This document shows, piece after piece, positions 35,914 to 44,410 of a stretch of 50,960 nucleotides of DNA. A program made the position numbers and the translations under genes. Position 1 is the stretch's first letter; each line of letters begins with the position of its first letter. The stretch comes from Bacillus sp. EB01 (GTDB taxonomy: Bacteria > Bacillota > Bacilli > Bacillales > Cytobacillaceae). The DNA is taken from NCBI RefSeq assembly GCF_000613125.1, contig NZ_HG964497.1, positions 5,231,300 through 5,282,259 on the forward strand. Direction: 5' to 3'. The notes beneath the pieces are model-generated. The model ran no database searches. It was not told the DNA's origin and saw nothing but the letters and a program-made list of their open reading frames with translations.

Positions 35914-35945
35914 AGTAAAAGCACCGGCTCATCCAGCCGGTGCTT
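35914..35945. terminator. Bidirectional terminator between the MFS gene and the GGDEF gene
   Basis: AAGCACCGGCT, loop CATCC, AGCCGGTGCTT. On the minus strand it is followed by TTTTA; it overlaps the stop codon of the GGDEF gene. Confidence 0.75.
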
Positions 35946-36981
35946 CATGTAAATAAACTTTATTTCTCCCAAGTTGTTTTGATGTATAAAGAGCTTTATC
36001 AGCCCGGTCCAAAAGACTGACAATCGTATCGCGCTTTTTATATCCTGCAATCCCAAAGCTGGAGGTAATGTTTCCAACAACCTTGAATTCATGGGATTCA
36101 ATTACTTTTCGCAGCCCTTCAGCAAGAATGACAGCTTCCTTCTCAGGTTTTTGAATGATGACGATAAATTCTTCCCCTCCCCATCTTCCAAAAAGCTCGC
36201 CTGCACCAAGATTCTTTTCAATTAAGGAGACAATTTCCTTTAGCGCTTCATCCCCTACATGATGTCCATATCGATCGTTAATTGCTTTGAAGTGGTCAAT
36301 ATCAAAAAATGCCACAGAAAAAGCATTATTACTATAAGCACAATCCTCAATACATCCTTCTAGCCAAGTATCAATCTGATGGCGGTTTGCAATCCCGGTC
36401 AAGGAATCCGTATACGCATCCCGTTTTGCCGCAGCCAGTTCCTTATAAACACCAAAAAGGTACTGTGTAAAATAAAGCATGACTATATAAACAATAGTTG
36501 CAACATAATATTGGATAAACGAGTCCATAGCCTCCGCCGAGATTCTACCCGCGTTTAGTATGCCTGGTATTAATGTAAGCCCCAGAATTGTAAATGCGAC
36601 TATCAAACTATATTTCCTTCTAGTCGAAACAAAAATGTACATCATAATGACTGGCATCCAAATGATGAAATCTCCAAGCGAGTTTTCCCCGGCTTCTAAA
36701 ATAACTTTATTAACTGCGTCATAGAACGTAATTATATGGTAAAGGCTTACTATTATTACACTTACAGACTCAACCAGGCGAAGTTGATTTTTATACAATA
36801 ATAACCAGGAAATACTGAACCACACGATAAGAACAGTGTTGATTACAGTTCCAACTATGTGCTCGTTGCCTGACGTGTTTTGCAAGAAGTTATTTAATAA
36901 CAATGAAACGAGGAGGCAAGGAATGATCCATAAATATATTGTGCGTTTTAAGGAGCTAAACGTTTCGAATTTATTCTTCAT
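35929..36981 (-). CDS. Membrane-anchored diguanylate cyclase (GGDEF domain)
   Basis: A 350-residue protein: five or six hydrophobic helices (about 15-185) and a C-terminal GGDEF domain. The active-site loop reads GRWGGEEFIVI near residue 270, a competent GGEEF variant, preceded by DSLTGIANRHQID and FFDIDHFKAINDRYGH (metal-binding Asp). The RxxD inhibitory site is not evident. It should make c-di-GMP in response to a membrane signal. The ATG at 36981 has AAGGAGG upstream; a start at 37041 adds 20 residues without support. It stands alone, with no EAL partner nearby. Confidence 0.92.
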   Translation of the reverse strand: MKNKFETFSSLKRTIYLWIIPCLLVSLLLNNFLQNTSGNEHIVGTVINTVLIVWFSISWLLLYKNQLRLVESVSVIIVSLYHIITFYDAVNKVILEAGENSLGDFIIWMPVIMMYIFVSTRRKYSLIVAFTILGLTLIPGILNAGRISAEAMDSFIQYYVATIVYIVMLYFTQYLFGVYKELAAAKRDAYTDSLTGIANRHQIDTWLEGCIEDCAYSNNAFSVAFFDIDHFKAINDRYGHHVGDEALKEIVSLIEKNLGAGELFGRWGGEEFIVIIQKPEKEAVILAEGLRKVIESHEFKVVGNITSSFGIAGYKKRDTIVSLLDRADKALYTSKQLGRNKVYLHEAPAG

Positions 36982-37223
36982 GCCAAAAACCTCCTTTTTC
37001 CTTAACTTTATTTTGTTATTATTTTCAAAAACTTTCTTCAACTTAAATATACTATAATTTCTCCATTCGTCTATCGGAAAAATGGACTATTGCAATACTT
37101 TTTTCTATAATGAGGGGTTACATTACTTCTTGGCTCTCTCTCCTTTTAATTTCAATTTTTGTTCTCCTCCGAAAAATATATGATTAATCCGATCTTCTCA
37201 ATTATTAAGTTGAAAAAGAGATA

Positions 37224-37267
37224 CAAAAAGAGCAGAAGATTAACAATCAATCCTCCCGCTCTTTTTT
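37224..37267 (-). terminator. Terminator of the metal-related remnant operon
   Basis: Minus strand AAAAAGAGC...GAGGATT, loop GATTGTT, AATCTTC...GCTCTTTTT, a long stem with small bulges and T at the 3' side. It lies downstream of the HMA remnant and shows that these genes were once a minus-strand operon. Confidence 0.75.
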
Positions 37268-37299
37268 GACACTTCTATTTTCAATCCAGCATACAGCTC

Positions 37300-37374
37300 T
37301 TATACAGATTTTACTTTTGTGTTAATCACAAGTTTCCCAGGTCTTCAATAGCCTTTTCAATATTTATTTCTCCC
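37300..37374 (-). pseudogene. C-terminal remnant of a second HMA (copper chaperone-like) gene
   Basis: The minus strand encodes GEINIEKAIEDLG, matching the IGDIENAIEDLGH segment of the intact HMA gene at 37734-37967. After a one-base frame change in the G run it continues as KLVINTKVKSV then stop, against HPVIKSKVKSS in the intact copy. About 25 codons remain; no start or CxxC motif survives. It is a decayed duplicate. Confidence 0.7.
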
Positions 37375-37384
37375 TCTTATTCTC

Positions 37385-37694
37385 TTATTTATGATAAGAG
37401 CTTTCTGCCTCTGATAACATATTATATACGGCTGCATACGTTTCACATACATCTCCAGGAATCATGTAGTTATCTGTAATGTTACGCAACTGAGTAAACT
37501 CCGCTTCCAAGTTGGGTTTGTTTGTGCCAGCTTTTTTTACTTTTTCATTCATTCATTCCTTCAAATAGAGCACGAACTGCAAAAGCCTCCGGGTGATTGT
37601 TACCATGGGCACGGATAATCGCACTAGTGTATAAATCCAACTTCGGTAAATAATCAACGACAACTTCGCTAAAGGTCCTCACTTGTTCTGACAT
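37385..37694 (-). pseudogene. Frameshifted small conserved gene (RIC-like iron-sulphur repair family, tentative)
   Basis: The first part (37694 down to 37545) starts with an ATG and reads MSEQVRTFSEVVVDYLPKLD, then RAHGNNHPEAFAVRALFEGMNE and a stop. The second part, in another frame (37552 down to 37385), reads MNEKVKKAGTNKPNLEAEF and on to PGDVCETYAAVYNMLSEAE. The junction has three tandem copies of ATGA; removing one 4-base unit restores one continuous frame of about 102 residues. The intact protein resembles short proteins I recall as relatives of the RIC/ScdA iron-sulphur repair family; that name is tentative. It lies directly after the HMA gene. Confidence 0.75.
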
Positions 37695-37733
37695 TATTGG
37701 GTTCCGCTCCCTTAAAGAATTTTGTTATCCGCC

Positions 37734-37967
37734 TTATGAGGATTTTACCTTTGATTTGATGACCGGATGGCCCAAGTCTTCAATGGCATTTTCAATATCT
37801 CCTATCATCAATATTTCTGAATCAAAATCTGCTTTCATCTTACTGGAATTGAATAATACCGTTACACTTGCTTGTTTGATCCCCTTCAATCCTTTTACAG
37901 CATTCTCAATCTTTTGCATACAAGATGGACAAGATAATGTTTCTAATTGAATGACTGCTTTTTGCAA
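37734..37967 (-). CDS. Heavy-metal-associated (HMA) domain protein, CopZ-like
   Basis: A 77-residue single HMA domain with a ferredoxin-like pattern: beta strand AVIQLETLSCPSCMQKIENA, with the metal-binding CPSC motif at residues 13-16, and the usual GIKQASVTVLFNSSKMKADF second half. Family members carry Cu(I) or other soft metals to P-type ATPases. Classical CopZ has MxCxxC; here the residue before is Ser-Leu, so the metal is not certain. The chosen TTG start follows AAAGGAGAG by 7-9 nt; the longer frame back to 38018 lacks a ribosome binding site. It is the only intact gene of a degraded metal island with an ATPase stump upstream. Confidence 0.8.
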   Translation of the reverse strand: MQKAVIQLETLSCPSCMQKIENAVKGLKGIKQASVTVLFNSSKMKADFDSEILMIGDIENAIEDLGHPVIKSKVKSS

Positions 37968-38130
37968 GCTGATCTCTCCTTTCTTTAACATTGAGGCTTC
38001 GTTGTTCTTCCTCTTCACAAGTCAAGTATAGCCCCTGTTTCGTTTGAAAAAAATTAATAGAAATCAAGTTTTTCGGTAAGACAGCTTGAAATTTTGGCAA
38101 CACCTTTTAAGCAGGTTCAGGCGTTTCTAT

Positions 38131-38640
38131 TTAAGCTTCTCCAACAGTCCTTTTTCCTCCCAATCGATATCTCAGCAATATCATGCCGTTCACGATCACT
38201 ACGAGGATACTAGCTTCTTGAACCAACATGCCGATGGACATGTTCATCCATTCACTAAAGAATACGCTAACAAGTAAAACTAATACCACACCTACCGCAA
38301 TAGCGATATTTTGTTTCATGTTGCTTGCAGTTGCCTTTGTTAACCCTAAAGCATGTGATAAGTTACTGAAGTTGGAATTCATTAAGACTACGTCAGATGT
38401 TTCAATCGCAACATCTGTTCCGCTGCCCATTGCGATGCCGATATTTGCAAGGGCTAGTGAAGGGCTGTCGTTGACCCCATCACCAACAAAAGCTACGATG
38501 TGTCCTTCTGTTTGCATTTTTTTGATATACGCGGATTTATCTTCTGGCAACATATGTCCATGTGCTTCAGTAAGCCTAAGTTCACGAGCAACTAAATCGA
38601 CTGTTCTGTTGATGGTTTTATTATAGGACGGTTATCGATA
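38131..38640 (-). pseudogene. C-terminal remnant of a P1B-type metal-transporting ATPase
   Basis: The frame 38131-38553 encodes the end of the P domain and the last two helices of a heavy-metal ATPase: MLPEDKSAYIKKMQTEGH, the hinge motif GDGVNDSPSLALANIG, and MGSGTDVAIETSDVVLMN. Upstream, the same frame continues as TVDLVARELRLTEAHGH to about 38625. Then stops appear and the family-expected TGDN region survives only as IDN in another frame near 38640. Everything N-terminal (HMA domain, CPC helix, DKTGT site) is missing, so it cannot transport. It was presumably the partner of the HMA gene. No clear start codon with ribosome binding site. Confidence 0.85.
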
Positions 38641-38668
38641 TTAAAAATTGATGGGAATCAATTTTTAA
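38641..38668. repeat. 28-bp near-perfect palindrome at the broken end of the ATPase remnant
   Basis: TTAAAAATTGAT, 4-nt centre GGGA, ATCAATTTTTAA. It sits exactly where similarity to the ATPase ends. It could be a former operator or terminator, or a scar of the rearrangement. The following 190 bp (38669-38856) hold nothing I can identify. Confidence 0.6.
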
Positions 38669-38856
38669 CATTCTTTTGCATTTCTCCTTAACAGCTTTTA
38701 CTTTTGTTAAATGACTGAATAGCCCACGTTCAATACAGTTCCAAAAACTTTTTTCCTTATGCTTGAAGCAATCTCTTCCACTCTGGCTCCAAAAGGGAAG
38801 GAGTGAATCATTTACTGAATTCAGTCCTAATTTGCATTTAAAAAATATGAACAAAT

Positions 38857-38902
38857 AAAAAAAGAACCGAGAAAACGTACCAACTGTACGTCTCCCGATT
38901 CT
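38857..38902 (-). terminator. Terminator of glmS
   Basis: Minus strand GAATCGGGAGACGTAC, loop AGTTG, GTACGTTTTCTCGGTTC (one bulge, some G-T pairs), then seven T. Confidence 0.88.
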
Positions 38903-38997
38903 GGATTGCTTATAATTATATTTAACTTCTTTCCCCGTTCAGATACCAACTTAAATTACAGTACTTGAATGACGTAAACTGTGTCCATTTACCATGA

Positions 38998-40800
38998 TTA
39001 TTCCACAGTAACAGATTTCGCCAAGTTTCTTGGCTTATCTACGTCACAGTCGCGGTGCAGGGCTGCATAGTATGCAAGCAACTGGAGCGGAATGACAGAA
39101 ACAAGCGGTGTCAGCATATCATGGACAGCTGGAATTACGAAGCTATCTTCGTCTGTTTCAAGGCCCTTCATGGAGATGATACAAGGGTTCGCACCACGTG
39201 CAGCAACCTCTTTAACATTTCCTCGAATGCTTAAGTTTACTTTTTCCTGAGTTGCAAGGGCAATGACAGGAGTTCCTTCTTCAATTAGCGCAATGGTGCC
39301 GTGCTTCAACTCACCACCGGCGAATCCTTCAGCCTGTATATATGAAATTTCCTTCAGCTTAAGCGCACCTTCCATGCCGACATAATAATCGACTGCCCTT
39401 CCGATAAAGAAGGCGTTGCGGGTAACAGTCAGGAATTCACGCGAAATGTGCTCAACGATTTCTTTGGAATCACACAGTACTTCCATTGCATTTGCAACAA
39501 TTCCTAATTCCTTGACAAGGTCAAATCCTATTTCAAGACCACGGCTCTTCGCGGTTACTTCAGCTAAAATTGCAAGTACAGCCAACTGGGCTGTATAAGC
39601 CTTCGTTGAAGCTACAGCAATCTCCGGGCCGGCATGAAGCAGCAATGTGAAATCTGCTTCCCGGGATAGGGTGGAGCCCGGAACATTCGTAATAGTAAGA
39701 GCAGGATGGCCCATTTCCTTTATCTGGACGAGCACAGCACGGCTGTCCGCTGTTTCACCGCTTTGGGAGATAAATACAAACAAAGGTTTTTCCGAAAGAA
39801 GCGGCATATTATAGCCAAATTCGCTGGAGATATGAACCTCAACTGGTACTTTGGCAAGTGTTTCAATTAATTGTTTTCCTACCAGGCCTGCATGATAAGA
39901 AGTCCCAGCTGCAATAATATAAATCCTATCGGATTGCTTGATTGCATTTACAATATCCCCATCAATCGACAGTTCACCGTTATCATTCTGGTACTTCTGA
40001 ATAATTTTACGCATGACAAGCGGCTGCTCATCAATTTCCTTAAGCATATAGTGAGGGTATGTGCCTTTTTCAATATCACTAGCGTCAAGTTCCGCCTTAT
40101 ATGGATTACGGCTTATTGTTTCACCCTCAAGAGTCTGAATTTCAACGGAATTCTTTTTTACAATCACGATTTCTTTATCCATAAGTTCAACGTACTGATC
40201 AGTAACCTGAAGCATTGCCATAGCATCACTGGCAACTACGTTAAACCCATTGCCAAGTCCAACAAGGAGCGGGCTTTTATTTTTCGCTACATAAATTGTT
40301 TCCTTATCCTCACTGTCGAGAAGGCCCAGTGCATATGAGCCTTTAAGCAGGCTCAATACTTTACGGAAGGATTCCAGAGCTGTCAGTCCATCCTTTGCAA
40401 AAAGGTCAACCATCTGGACAATAACTTCTGTATCAGTATCACTATCGAGCTTAACATCAATCAAATATTCACGTTTTAGCTCTTCATAGTTTTCTATTAC
40501 ACCATTATGAACAAGTGTGAACCTTGAAGCAGTACTTTGATGAGGGTGTGCATTTCTTTTGCTGGGTGCTCCGTGGGTAGCCCAACGAGTGTGGCCAATC
40601 CCTGCGTTTGCTTCAACGCCTAGATCAACAATTTTGCGGAGATCTGCAATTCGCCCTTTCTCCTTAAACACGCTAACCCCATTTTCGTTCATTACAGCAA
40701 TCCCGGCAGAGTCATACCCGCGATATTCAAGCTTCTCAAGGCCTTTAAGCAATATTTCTTTTGAATCCTTATTACCGATATATCCAACGATTCCACACAT
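38998..40800 (-). CDS. glmS: Glutamine--fructose-6-phosphate aminotransferase
   Basis: GlmS makes glucosamine-6-phosphate from fructose-6-phosphate and glutamine, the entry to amino-sugar and peptidoglycan synthesis. The 600-residue product starts MCGIVGYIG with the catalytic Cys2 of the glutaminase domain (about 1-220), then two SIS sugar-isomerase domains (about 285-600; [15 protein letters not shown] and [15 protein letters not shown]), ending AKSVTVE as in all GlmS. The ATG has AGGAGG upstream. Expression is controlled by the self-cleaving ribozyme in its leader, which responds to GlcN6P. glmM, which uses its product, is encoded 2 kb upstream. Confidence 0.99.
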   Translation of the reverse strand: MCGIVGYIGNKDSKEILLKGLEKLEYRGYDSAGIAVMNENGVSVFKEKGRIADLRKIVDLGVEANAGIGHTRWATHGAPSKRNAHPHQSTASRFTLVHNGVIENYEELKREYLIDVKLDSDTDTEVIVQMVDLFAKDGLTALESFRKVLSLLKGSYALGLLDSEDKETIYVAKNKSPLLVGLGNGFNVVASDAMAMLQVTDQYVELMDKEIVIVKKNSVEIQTLEGETISRNPYKAELDASDIEKGTYPHYMLKEIDEQPLVMRKIIQKYQNDNGELSIDGDIVNAIKQSDRIYIIAAGTSYHAGLVGKQLIETLAKVPVEVHISSEFGYNMPLLSEKPLFVFISQSGETADSRAVLVQIKEMGHPALTITNVPGSTLSREADFTLLLHAGPEIAVASTKAYTAQLAVLAILAEVTAKSRGLEIGFDLVKELGIVANAMEVLCDSKEIVEHISREFLTVTRNAFFIGRAVDYYVGMEGALKLKEISYIQAEGFAGGELKHGTIALIEEGTPVIALATQEKVNLSIRGNVKEVAARGANPCIISMKGLETDEDSFVIPAVHDMLTPLVSVIPLQLLAYYAALHRDCDVDKPRNLAKSVTVE

Positions 40801-40911
40801 TATCTCTTATCCTCCTGTATCAGAGGGCAAGACAGTACCGAGGGCACAGCTTGCCCCCTATCCCCGTTTAATAAATGGAACGGCTCCTACATTCATGCCT
40901 ATTCCTTTTGC

Positions 40912-41065
40912 GCATCTTGCAGCTCTTTGTCCATCAAGTTGCCCTGATGTTTTTAAGCAGCAAGAGTCAGCCGTGCGCTGCGGCTGGGAGGCATCCGCCG
41001 AAACTTCGATAAACCTCCACCTCGTCAACTAATCCCTTTTTCCGATCCGGATTAGTCCTGGCGCT
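40912..41065 (-). ncRNA. glmS ribozyme-riboswitch
   Basis: The minus-strand leader of glmS contains the ribozyme core: cleavage site A/GCGCCAGGAC (between 41065 and 41064), the P1 stem GACTAATCC/GGATTAGT, the conserved GACGAGGTGGAGGTTTATCG, TTTCGGCGGATGCCTCCC, and the P4 region ending near GGACAAAGAGCTG. These are the diagnostic conserved segments. On binding glucosamine-6-phosphate the RNA cuts itself and the downstream mRNA is degraded by RNase J. The 3' boundary is approximate. Confidence 0.95.
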
Positions 41066-41142
41066 TTTAGTATGTGTAAACCACTGCCCACCTTTCCATT
41101 GTTGAATAGGCTGGTTGCATTTTACAAAAACCAGCAAGACCC

Positions 41143-41171
41143 ATCTTACATGAGAATGATACTTACGTCAA
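41143..41171 (-). promoter_or_regulatory. SigA promoter of glmS
   Basis: Minus strand TTGACG (41166-41171), 17-nt spacer, TAAGAT (41143-41148). The start should be about 70 nt ahead of the ribozyme cleavage site. A GCTGGTT/AACCAGC hairpin lies between them. Confidence 0.75.
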
Positions 41172-41290
41172 GATGTAAAGTTTTTCCTTCCTATACCCCA
41201 AATTGGCAGAATCACAAACTTAGACTATCTTCATGAATTGGCTATGTTAAACGATTCTGTTAAAAAGGAGAGTAAGGGATACTTTATTAT

Positions 41291-41334
41291 AAAATAAAAT
41301 ATGCATAAGGGAATAAGTACGTTCCCTTATGCAT
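41291..41334 (-). terminator. Terminator of tcyP
   Basis: Minus strand ATGCATAAGGGAA, 8-nt loop, TTCCCTTATGCAT, then ATTTTATTTT. Confidence 0.9.
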
Positions 41335-41339
41335 CAAGC

Positions 41340-41498
41340 TAGATAAAGTGAAACTTCAATCCATGGGGGTTTTCTTCCTCCGCCACGGATTGTTAGTTGA
41401 ACGAATGGGCTTTTACGGGCTGCTGTCCCCTACCTAAAGCTTTTTCGGATATTCTAAGGCCCTTCAGGTGGGGGACTTACAGCCCGTTAATGCGGGTT
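41340..41498 (-). ncRNA. Structured RNA-like element in the tcyP 3' region (possible IS605/TnpB-end remnant)
   Basis: Between the tcyP stop and its terminator the minus strand forms two nested hairpins. The first has ACGGGCTGTAAGTCCCCCAC and CTGAAGG pairing imperfectly with AGGTAGGGGACAGCAGCCCGT across about 25 nt. The second is CAATCCGTGG...CCATGGATTG followed by AAGTTTCACTTTATC. Long GC-rich imperfect arms like this suggest conserved RNA structure. The pattern reminds me of 3' ends of IS200/IS605-type elements with their guide RNAs, but no transposase or TnpB is present, so the identity is open. Confidence 0.4.
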
Positions 41499-41510
41499 AA
41501 AACGCTGACT

Positions 41511-42893
41511 TTATGCCTCTGCAACAGTAGGCCGGCTGTAGACATTTTCATCCAGTTCACCTGTCACTTTACTTGTAAGCACTCCTGATGTCATAGCACC
41601 ACTTACATTTAGCGCGGTTCTTCCCATATCGATCAAAGGCTCAACCGAAATTAGAAGTCCGACAATCGCGACTGGAAGGTTCATGACCGAAAGAACGATC
41701 AATGCAGCAAATGTCGCACCTCCGCCAACACCAGCTACACCGAAAGAACTGATTGTCACCACCAGAATCAGTGTCACAATAAAGGAAATGCTAGTCGGAT
41801 CAATCCCTGCTGCAGGGGCCACCATGACAGCAAGCATCGCTGGATAAATACCCGCACACCCATTTTGACCGATTGTGAGTCCAAATGAGCCTGAAAAGTT
41901 GGCAATTCCCTCTGAGACACCAAAATCCTTTGTCTGCGTTTTAAGAGTTAACGGCAATGTTCCCGCGCTTGAACGGGATGAAAAAGCAAACGATAAAGTA
42001 GGCAATCCTTTTTTTACATATAGGGCCGGACTAACCTTAGCCAGTGCCAAGAGTGCCAAATGAACAATAAACATAAGAATAAGTGCAACATAGGATGCGA
42101 TTACAAACTTGCCCAAATTAACAATCGCGGCATAATCACTTGTCGCCGCGGCCTTTGCAATGATTGCGAGGATACCATACGGTGTAAGCCTTAAGATTAA
42201 TGTAACAACCCTCATGATAATTGAATAAAAAGTATCTATTATTTTTGCAAAAAACTCTGCACGTTCTGGCTCTTTCCCCCTAATCCCAAGATAAGCAACT
42301 CCGATAAACGCTGCAAATAGCACGACCCCAATAGTTGAAGTCGCCCTTGCCCCAGTCAGGTCAGCAAATGGATTCCCCGGGAACATTTCAAGGATTTGCT
42401 GGGGGATGGTCATATTTTCTACAGTGACGACCCTTTCCTTCAATAGTTCATTACGTGCCGCTTCAGCTTCTCCCTCGGTTAACTGGACCCCTTCAAGGCC
42501 AAATCCCAAGGCGGATCCAATACCAATTGCTGCTGATATTGCTGTCGTACCCAATAGCAGACCAATAACCAGGAAGCTGATCTTACCAATATTTTTAGTT
42601 AATTTGAGTTTTGTAATTGCACCGACGACCGAAATGAAAACTAGCGGCATTACAATCATTTGCAACAGTTTAACATAACCTGTGCCGACGATTGATAGCC
42701 AGCCCATTGTTACTGTTGTAACCTCTGATGCTGTACCATAAAGTAAGTGAATCGCTGTTCCGAATACCACCCCTAATCCCAAACCCGTAAATACACGCTT
42801 TGAAAAAGAAACATGCTTTTTTTGCATTACTAAAAGCCCATACATTAGCAATAAGAGAACCGCAACATTCACGATAACAAATAACATATTCAT
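41511..42893 (-). CDS. tcyP: L-cystine sodium/proton symporter TcyP
   Basis: A 460-residue member of the dicarboxylate/amino acid:cation symporter family that closely follows TcyP (YhcL) of B. subtilis: QKKHVSFSKRVFTGLGLGV near 25, GTGYVKLLQMIVMPLVFISV near 70, FAFSSRSSAGTLPLTLK near 305, IGQNGCAGIYPAMLA near 345 and EPLIDMGRTALNVSGAMTSG near 425. The SSRSSAGT and GQNGCAG hairpins mark the cystine subgroup. The ATG follows GGGAGGAAAG. It sits alone between glmM and glmS; I see no S-box or T-box upstream, so sulphur control, if any, is by a protein regulator. Confidence 0.95.
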   Translation of the reverse strand: MNMLFVIVNVAVLLLLMYGLLVMQKKHVSFSKRVFTGLGLGVVFGTAIHLLYGTASEVTTVTMGWLSIVGTGYVKLLQMIVMPLVFISVVGAITKLKLTKNIGKISFLVIGLLLGTTAISAAIGIGSALGFGLEGVQLTEGEAEAARNELLKERVVTVENMTIPQQILEMFPGNPFADLTGARATSTIGVVLFAAFIGVAYLGIRGKEPERAEFFAKIIDTFYSIIMRVVTLILRLTPYGILAIIAKAAATSDYAAIVNLGKFVIASYVALILMFIVHLALLALAKVSPALYVKKGLPTLSFAFSSRSSAGTLPLTLKTQTKDFGVSEGIANFSGSFGLTIGQNGCAGIYPAMLAVMVAPAAGIDPTSISFIVTLILVVTISSFGVAGVGGGATFAALIVLSVMNLPVAIVGLLISVEPLIDMGRTALNVSGAMTSGVLTSKVTGELDENVYSRPTVAEA

Positions 42894-42984
42894 CCTCTTT
42901 CCTCCCTCCTAGTTAATACTCTATCTGTATGAGCAAATCATTCTAATTATTCTTACGTGCGAGGTTGGTTTTATCGATTTACAG

Positions 42985-43016
42985 TAAAAAAGCATTGGCT
43001 TAGTGAGCCAATGCTT
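42985..43016 (-). terminator. Terminator of the cdaA-cdaR-glmM operon
   Basis: Minus strand AGCATTGGCT, loop CACTA, AGCCAATGCT followed by T residues. Confidence 0.93.
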
Positions 43017-43023
43017 TACAAAC

Positions 43024-44373
43024 TTATTCTAATAATCCCATTTCCTCTTTTACTACCTTAACAATTCTATTCACATAATTAGAGCATTGCTCCTCAGTTG
43101 GAGCTTCAGCCATTACTCGGACGAGCGGCTCTGTACCAGAAGGGCGAACAAGAATCCGGCCGTCACCTGCCATTTCTTTTTCTACCTCTTCAATTATGGC
43201 TTTTACCTTCTCATTATCTGTAACATGATGCTTGTCTGTTACTCTAACATTAACAAGCAGCTGTGGAAACTTCTTAAACTCATTCGCGAGCTCAGATAAA
43301 GGCTTTTTTGTCGTTTTCATTATATTTACAAGCTGTAGGCCGGTTAACAGCCCATCTCCAGTTGTATTGTAATCAAGGAAAATAATATGGCCTGATTGCT
43401 CTCCGCCAAGATTAAAGCCATTTTTCTTCATTTCTTCGACAACATATCGGTCTCCTACAGCTGTTTGAGCACTTTGGATGCCATTCTTTTCAAGAGCTTT
43501 ATAAAATCCAAGGTTACTCATGACAGTAGAAACAACCGTGGAATGCTTCAGCCTGTTTTGTTCTTTCAAATACTTTCCACAAATATAAAGAATTTGGTCC
43601 CCATCAACGACTTCACCATTTTCATCAATTGCAATCATTCTGTCTCCATCCCCATCGAAAGCAAGGCCGATATCCGCTCCCTTTTCTTTGACAAATGCAG
43701 CCAGTGCTTCAGGGTGAGTTGAGCCAACTCCGGCGTTTATATTCAAGCCATTGGGAGATGCCCCCATGGTGGAAATATCGGCATCCAAGTCTGCAAACAA
43801 ATGAGTAGCAAGTGATGATGTTGCACCATGGGCACAATCCAAGGCAACATGAATTCCCGAAAAGTCTTCATCTACTGTTTGTTTCAAATATTGAAGGTAT
43901 TTTTGGCCGCCTTCAAAATAATCATTTACCTGACCCAATTCCCCTCCTACTGGACGAGGAAGCTCATCAGAAGGTAGATCCATCAGTTTCTCAATTTCAG
44001 CTTCTTGTTCGTCTGAAAGCTTAAATCCATCGGGGCCAAAAAATTTAATTCCATTATCCTGAACAGGGTTGTGCGAGGCAGAAATCATAACTCCAGCCTG
44101 GGCTCCCAGTGCCTTTGTCAAGAATGCTACTCCTGGTGTGGATATAACGCCAAGTCTCATTACCTCCGCACCTATTGAAAGAAGTCCGGCAACAAGTGCT
44201 CCTTCAAGCATATGCCCGGAAATTCTGGTATCCCGCCCAATAATTACTTTCGGGCGGTCCTTATCCTTAGTAAGGACAAAACCTCCAAAACGTCCCAATC
44301 TAAACGCCAATTCAGGTGTCAGTTCACTATTTGCGACTCCGCGCACTCCGTCGGTACCGAAATATTTTCCCAT
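43024..44373 (-). CDS. glmM: Phosphoglucosamine mutase
   Basis: GlmM converts glucosamine-6-phosphate to glucosamine-1-phosphate. The 449-residue product begins [20 protein letters not shown]; the catalytic phosphoserine is in [16 protein letters not shown] near residue 100, the metal loop is DGDGDR near 240, and [14 protein letters not shown] near 410 binds the phosphate. The ATG at 44373 matches the family; a GTG two codons earlier is closer to AAGGAG and may be used. GlmM is known to bind and inhibit CdaA, and the three genes cdaA-cdaR-glmM are in one operon here, as in other Firmicutes. Confidence 0.98.
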   Translation of the reverse strand: MGKYFGTDGVRGVANSELTPELAFRLGRFGGFVLTKDKDRPKVIIGRDTRISGHMLEGALVAGLLSIGAEVMRLGVISTPGVAFLTKALGAQAGVMISASHNPVQDNGIKFFGPDGFKLSDEQEAEIEKLMDLPSDELPRPVGGELGQVNDYFEGGQKYLQYLKQTVDEDFSGIHVALDCAHGATSSLATHLFADLDADISTMGASPNGLNINAGVGSTHPEALAAFVKEKGADIGLAFDGDGDRMIAIDENGEVVDGDQILYICGKYLKEQNRLKHSTVVSTVMSNLGFYKALEKNGIQSAQTAVGDRYVVEEMKKNGFNLGGEQSGHIIFLDYNTTGDGLLTGLQLVNIMKTTKKPLSELANEFKKFPQLLVNVRVTDKHHVTDNEKVKAIIEEVEKEMAGDGRILVRPSGTEPLVRVMAEAPTEEQCSNYVNRIVKVVKEEMGLLE

Positions 44374-44410
44374 TTTCACAATCGCTCCTTCTGCTAAATC
44401 CAATCGAATA

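Noticed and set aside
38621-38854. 77-residue frame with weak resemblance to an IS3-type transposase end
   Set aside because: The similarity is limited to a few residues (CIER..FSHL), with no DDE motif or inverted ends; not enough to call an insertion sequence.
42894-42990. T-box or S-box ahead of tcyP
   Set aside because: The gap upstream of tcyP is short and contains only the terminator of the glmM operon; no riboswitch consensus is present.
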